From Strigamia acuminata (lineage: Eukaryota > Arthropoda > Chilopoda > Geophilomorpha > Linotaeniidae), in assembly GCA_949358305.1 (NCBI GenBank), contig OX442319.1:9920001-9984000 (forward strand): 64,000 nucleotides of DNA, in the 5' to 3' direction. A program made the position numbers and the translations under genes. The notes below the pieces were generated by a model, which saw only the letters and a program-made list of their open reading frames with translations, made no database searches and had not been told where the DNA came from. Position 1 is the stretch's first letter. Each line of letters begins with the position of its first letter. Shown here piece by piece: positions 52,850-64,000 of the stretch.

Positions 52850-53954
52850 TATGCTTATTCCAGTATTTGGAGCGATTAATTCAAAGAAGCATTTATTAAC
52901 CCATACAGGATAAAGACCATTCATATCATTTGTGGGCTGATTCCAGAATTCAAACACAAAATTTAAAAAAAAAACATTTAAAACCTTGTACAGTAGAGGG
53001 AAAAACCATTTAGTCTACAATAATATTGTATTATTGGTACCTAGAGTGTGACGATGACTCATCAATATTTTACTAACATCTTCCGTGTAATTTTACCTTC
53101 CGCTAACTGCAATTGCATGATTTAGGAAATAATCTCGTACACATTCTACTTCTTGATTGCTGTTTGTAGAAACACAAACCATATAAACACTAACTTTGAA
53201 TAATTTTGGCGCACACAATTCCAACTCTTCTGGCCGAAATATCTTTTAAGAATAAAAACAACAGAATTTTCAACTTATTTATTAACGAACATTATGTAAG
53301 CAGAAAAATAATCCAATTTACATTTAAAAAAGAAAAAAAGAAAAACATGATTTTTGTATTTCATAAATAATTTTTTTTACCGTTTCGTTTGTCATATATG
53401 AAAAATGCTAAAACCATTACAAACTATTATGAAAAATTTAATAAAAATTGACAAAATTTGTTACATTTAAGTAGGTAAAACCAACCCAAAATAATAATAA
53501 TAATAAAGATATTCACACCGTTTGTTCAATTATTCATTATGCAAATCAATAAAACATTTAAAAAACTCATAAAATTCCAAATTAGCATCAATTATGAGGA
53601 TATTTTTATAATAACAATTAAAAAAACCAAAAAAAAGAAAACATTTTCGAGAGGATCCACTAGCAGCAAGTAATGATTACACGTGCAATTATTATTCATG
53701 GAATGGTTAATGTTGCAAAATAAAATATTTTAATATTTTTTTATTAAAAAAAAAATTTAAAATTAAAATAAAATACGAATTTTGCAGTTTTTTCAATGCT
53801 CCTTTTTATATCCAAAAGTGCCAAAGCATTATTATAAACTTCGTATTTCAGAGTTATGCCAAGTTAAAAAAGCGTGGATTTAATGATGACTGTAGCAAAA
53901 CTGTAAATAAATATACAAATAAATAAATAAATTATTAAAATTAATTCATTAATT
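52850..53954. other. Decayed finger tail, then AT-rich intergenic DNA
   Basis: 52850-53015 contains at least two broken finger remnants (HLLTHTG-like, then an EGKTI linker). After that the sequence is AT-rich, with an AAT microsatellite at about 53490, and no gene up to the 3' end of the coracle gene. Confidence 0.55.
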
Positions 53955-54011
53955 TTGTTTTTTAAATTTGGGAGCCATTTTTGTTACCATTTTATTTTAG
54001 TTTCATTTTGT

Positions 54012-62185
<8,174 letters not shown>

Positions 62186-62981
62186 TTAAAAAATAAAAAA
62201 ACCTAAATAAAATAAAATAAATAAAATAAATTTAAAAAAAAAATACAAACACGACCTTGCGAATCAATTTATTAATTATTCATTCACATTACATAATAAT
62301 CAAAGGAAGACCCAATCAAAACCAATCTAAGATCCCATTCCTTTAAACCCGGCAATAAAAACAACGAATATTTATTCGCACTTATTTACTCTGGCACCGA
62401 ATCAACTTTATCAAGATAAAAACTTCCCGAAAGCGAAAAATAAAAAAAAATAAAAATAAAATAACCGTTATTAAGAGATTCGAATCGGGTTTTATCAAAT
62501 TCCTAAGAAAAACGATCACTTCTCGCATTTAAAGACAGGAAATGACAGCAAGTGGTTGACAAAAAGTGCATTAAGGACGAACACAAACGACCACCACGTC
62601 TCGTCTTATTTCATACCGTATTTTTCAATCTAACGTCAAACTTTACACGACCACTCCCAATTTTCCAATGTAAACATTTCCTTTAAGGTTTTTAATAAGC
62701 GTAACACACGTAAATAGCATCGCCACACCCTCATTCAATTCCTAAACGACCGCTTCGACCTTTTTTCGAACGGAAAACTGCGTTTTACCGCTTAAAACGA
62801 GCGAAAAATGCATAAAACGAGCTAACATGGCGGAGTCGGGATTTTTTTTTTGACATAATAAAAGTTTTCGGCGCTTTTTTCATCGGTTTTTTGCATTTCG
62901 TGTCGGGATTTAATTGGATTTGTTTTTAATAATCGGCGAAATTGATTTAGAAAGCGTTAGAAATGGAGAAAACAAACTTAC
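62186..62981. other. First intron of coracle
   Basis: From donor 62981 to acceptor 62203. No other gene was seen. It contains short A-rich runs. An ATGGCGG at about 62827 on the plus strand is not followed by a convincing frame. Confidence 0.5.
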
Positions 62982-63170
62982 GTTTGGTACGTCTCGTCTC
63001 CGTCACTTTCGCCTGGCTTCAGTGTGCCACCGAACCGATGACTGTGATGCGCCGCGGATGGCTTTTTTCCATCTTGGGTGAACTCACTTCCCCCGCTTTC
63101 TTTTCGCGATTAAATCACGCCCAAGCAGAATTTAAGTCGATCTAGCACTTGGTCGGTAATTGCGATTATT
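62982..63170 (-). promoter_or_regulatory. cora: Non-coding first exon and promoter region of coracle
   Basis: On the minus strand an exon-like, less AT-rich stretch ends at 62982 with donor CCAAAC/GTAAGTTTG. The matching acceptor TTTATTTAG precedes the start codon at 62203. It contains no in-frame start that continues into exon 2. The 5' limit is uncertain and no TATA box was identified. Confidence 0.55.
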
Positions 63171-63421
63171 GTCGAATCAATCGTAACGCTTTGTAGGTTT
63201 TCGGTTCGAATCAGGAAGTCGAGTTTAATGGGAACTAATTTGTGAGGAGGATTAGTACAAATTTGAAATCGTCAGCATTTCAAATGTTCGCGATTGTGAG
63301 AGAAATTCGGAACGAAAGTGGAGGGGAAAGAAATGTCGTTGCCGCTTCGTTTTTCTAAAACTTATTTAAATAAATGAATGGGTTAATAGTTGGATGGTTG
63401 TATAAAATGTTTTATTTGTGT
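63171..63421. other. Intergenic upstream of coracle
   Basis: Probable 5' region of coracle on the minus strand, adjoining the 3' end of the next minus-strand gene. No gene was seen. Confidence 0.4.
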
Positions 63422-63554
63422 TTAAAATAATATCGATGCAGATAAAGGAGAATTTAAGGGCGGAGGCGCTTCCGGCCAGAAGGTGCACTCGATCTTTCCC
63501 AGGTCAAGAACGTGAATTGAATGCAGATCTGTGACGTCATAAAATATGATACAA
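63422..63554 (-). CDS. Probable last exon of a gene continuing beyond the right edge
   Basis: On the minus strand, acceptor TTTCTCACAG opens at 63554 and a frame containing DLHSIHVLDLGKIECTFWP runs to TAA at 63422. AATAAA follows within a few bases (complement of 63411-63416). A donor TTTG/GTGAGT at 63996/63997 on the same strand may be the preceding exon's end, leaving 63555-63996 as intron. Reading frame and family are unknown. Confidence 0.35.
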
Positions 63555-64000
63555 CTGTGAGAAATTGACTTTTTTAATCGCCATCTTACAAACCCTCGAT
63601 GCTCAGTGAAGGATAAACAGTGATATTCAATATTCGGAAAAATGTGTGTAATTATATTACATTTTAAGAAATATTGAGTCAAAATTTTTTTTTTTTAATG
63701 AATTTTTGGTTTAATAAAATATAACAATTTTGATTTGTTGCTATAGTGAAATTAAATCACAACAAAATTCCCAAATCTCATTAAAATCAATACGGAAAAT
63801 CTATCCAGAAATATTACAACAAAAATAAAAAAAAGATATATAATTAAAAATTCCTCAGCACAGTTAACTTAAAATAAAAAATCGCAAGTAAATCCGACAG
63901 ACAAAGAACATGATTCTCAGTGGTCAATTCCAATAACCACCACCACACGGCGCAACCTCCACAAAATGGCGTACATTTCAAAATTAAACAACTCACCAAA

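Noticed and set aside
62963-63145. 60-codon plus-strand frame at the coracle promoter
   Set aside because: It overlaps the non-coding first exon on the other strand, with no splice or homology support.

Overview
The window is AT-rich eukaryotic DNA from an invertebrate, most likely an arthropod. The support is spliced genes with short GT-AG introns, a protein 4.1/coracle gene without the vertebrate spectrin-actin domain, a 10-cysteine prokineticin/astakine-type peptide gene, and large lineage-specific C2H2 zinc-finger and LRR families. A springtail is my weak guess. No bacterial or plasmid feature was seen.

Layout. (1) 0-12.5 kb: three minus-strand paralogues of a leucine-rich-repeat gene (the first cut by the left edge), a zinc-finger gene between copies 2 and 3, and a less AT-rich divergent pair at 1.9-3.8 kb. 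(2) 7-53 kb: eight plus-strand C2H2 genes (6 to 15 fingers), several decayed relatives, and two copies of an unrecognised multi-exon gene with a dsRBD-like segment (16.4-19.2 kb complete in 8 exons; 36.5-38.0 kb frameshifted and 3'-truncated). The zinc-finger genes fall into groups by shared flanks: 7.7/14.3/21.1/41.0 kb, 27.1/46.2 kb, and 33.4/52.3 kb. (3) 47.5-51.5 kb: three tandem copies of a four-exon secreted 10-cysteine peptide gene, only the last intact, around a cluster of tRNA-like modules. (4) 54.0-63.2 kb: a complete 18-exon coracle gene on the minus strand. (5) Right edge: the likely last exon of another minus-strand gene.

Mobile DNA is mostly non-autonomous and built from inverted repeats. 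Because the paralogous blocks supply pre-insertion sites, several insertions can be delimited to the base: an hAT-like element (8-bp duplication), a long foldback with a 10-bp duplication, two elements sharing TACTCTG ends at TA sites, a nested element with a 3-bp duplication, and one with a 7-bp duplication.

The zinc-finger, LRR and dsRBD-like families appear to expand together by segmental duplication. The coracle gene is a conserved septate-junction/cortical-cytoskeleton gene and looks unrelated to that accessory region. All exon structures were derived by hand from splice signals, reading phase and comparison of paralogues; no database search was run.
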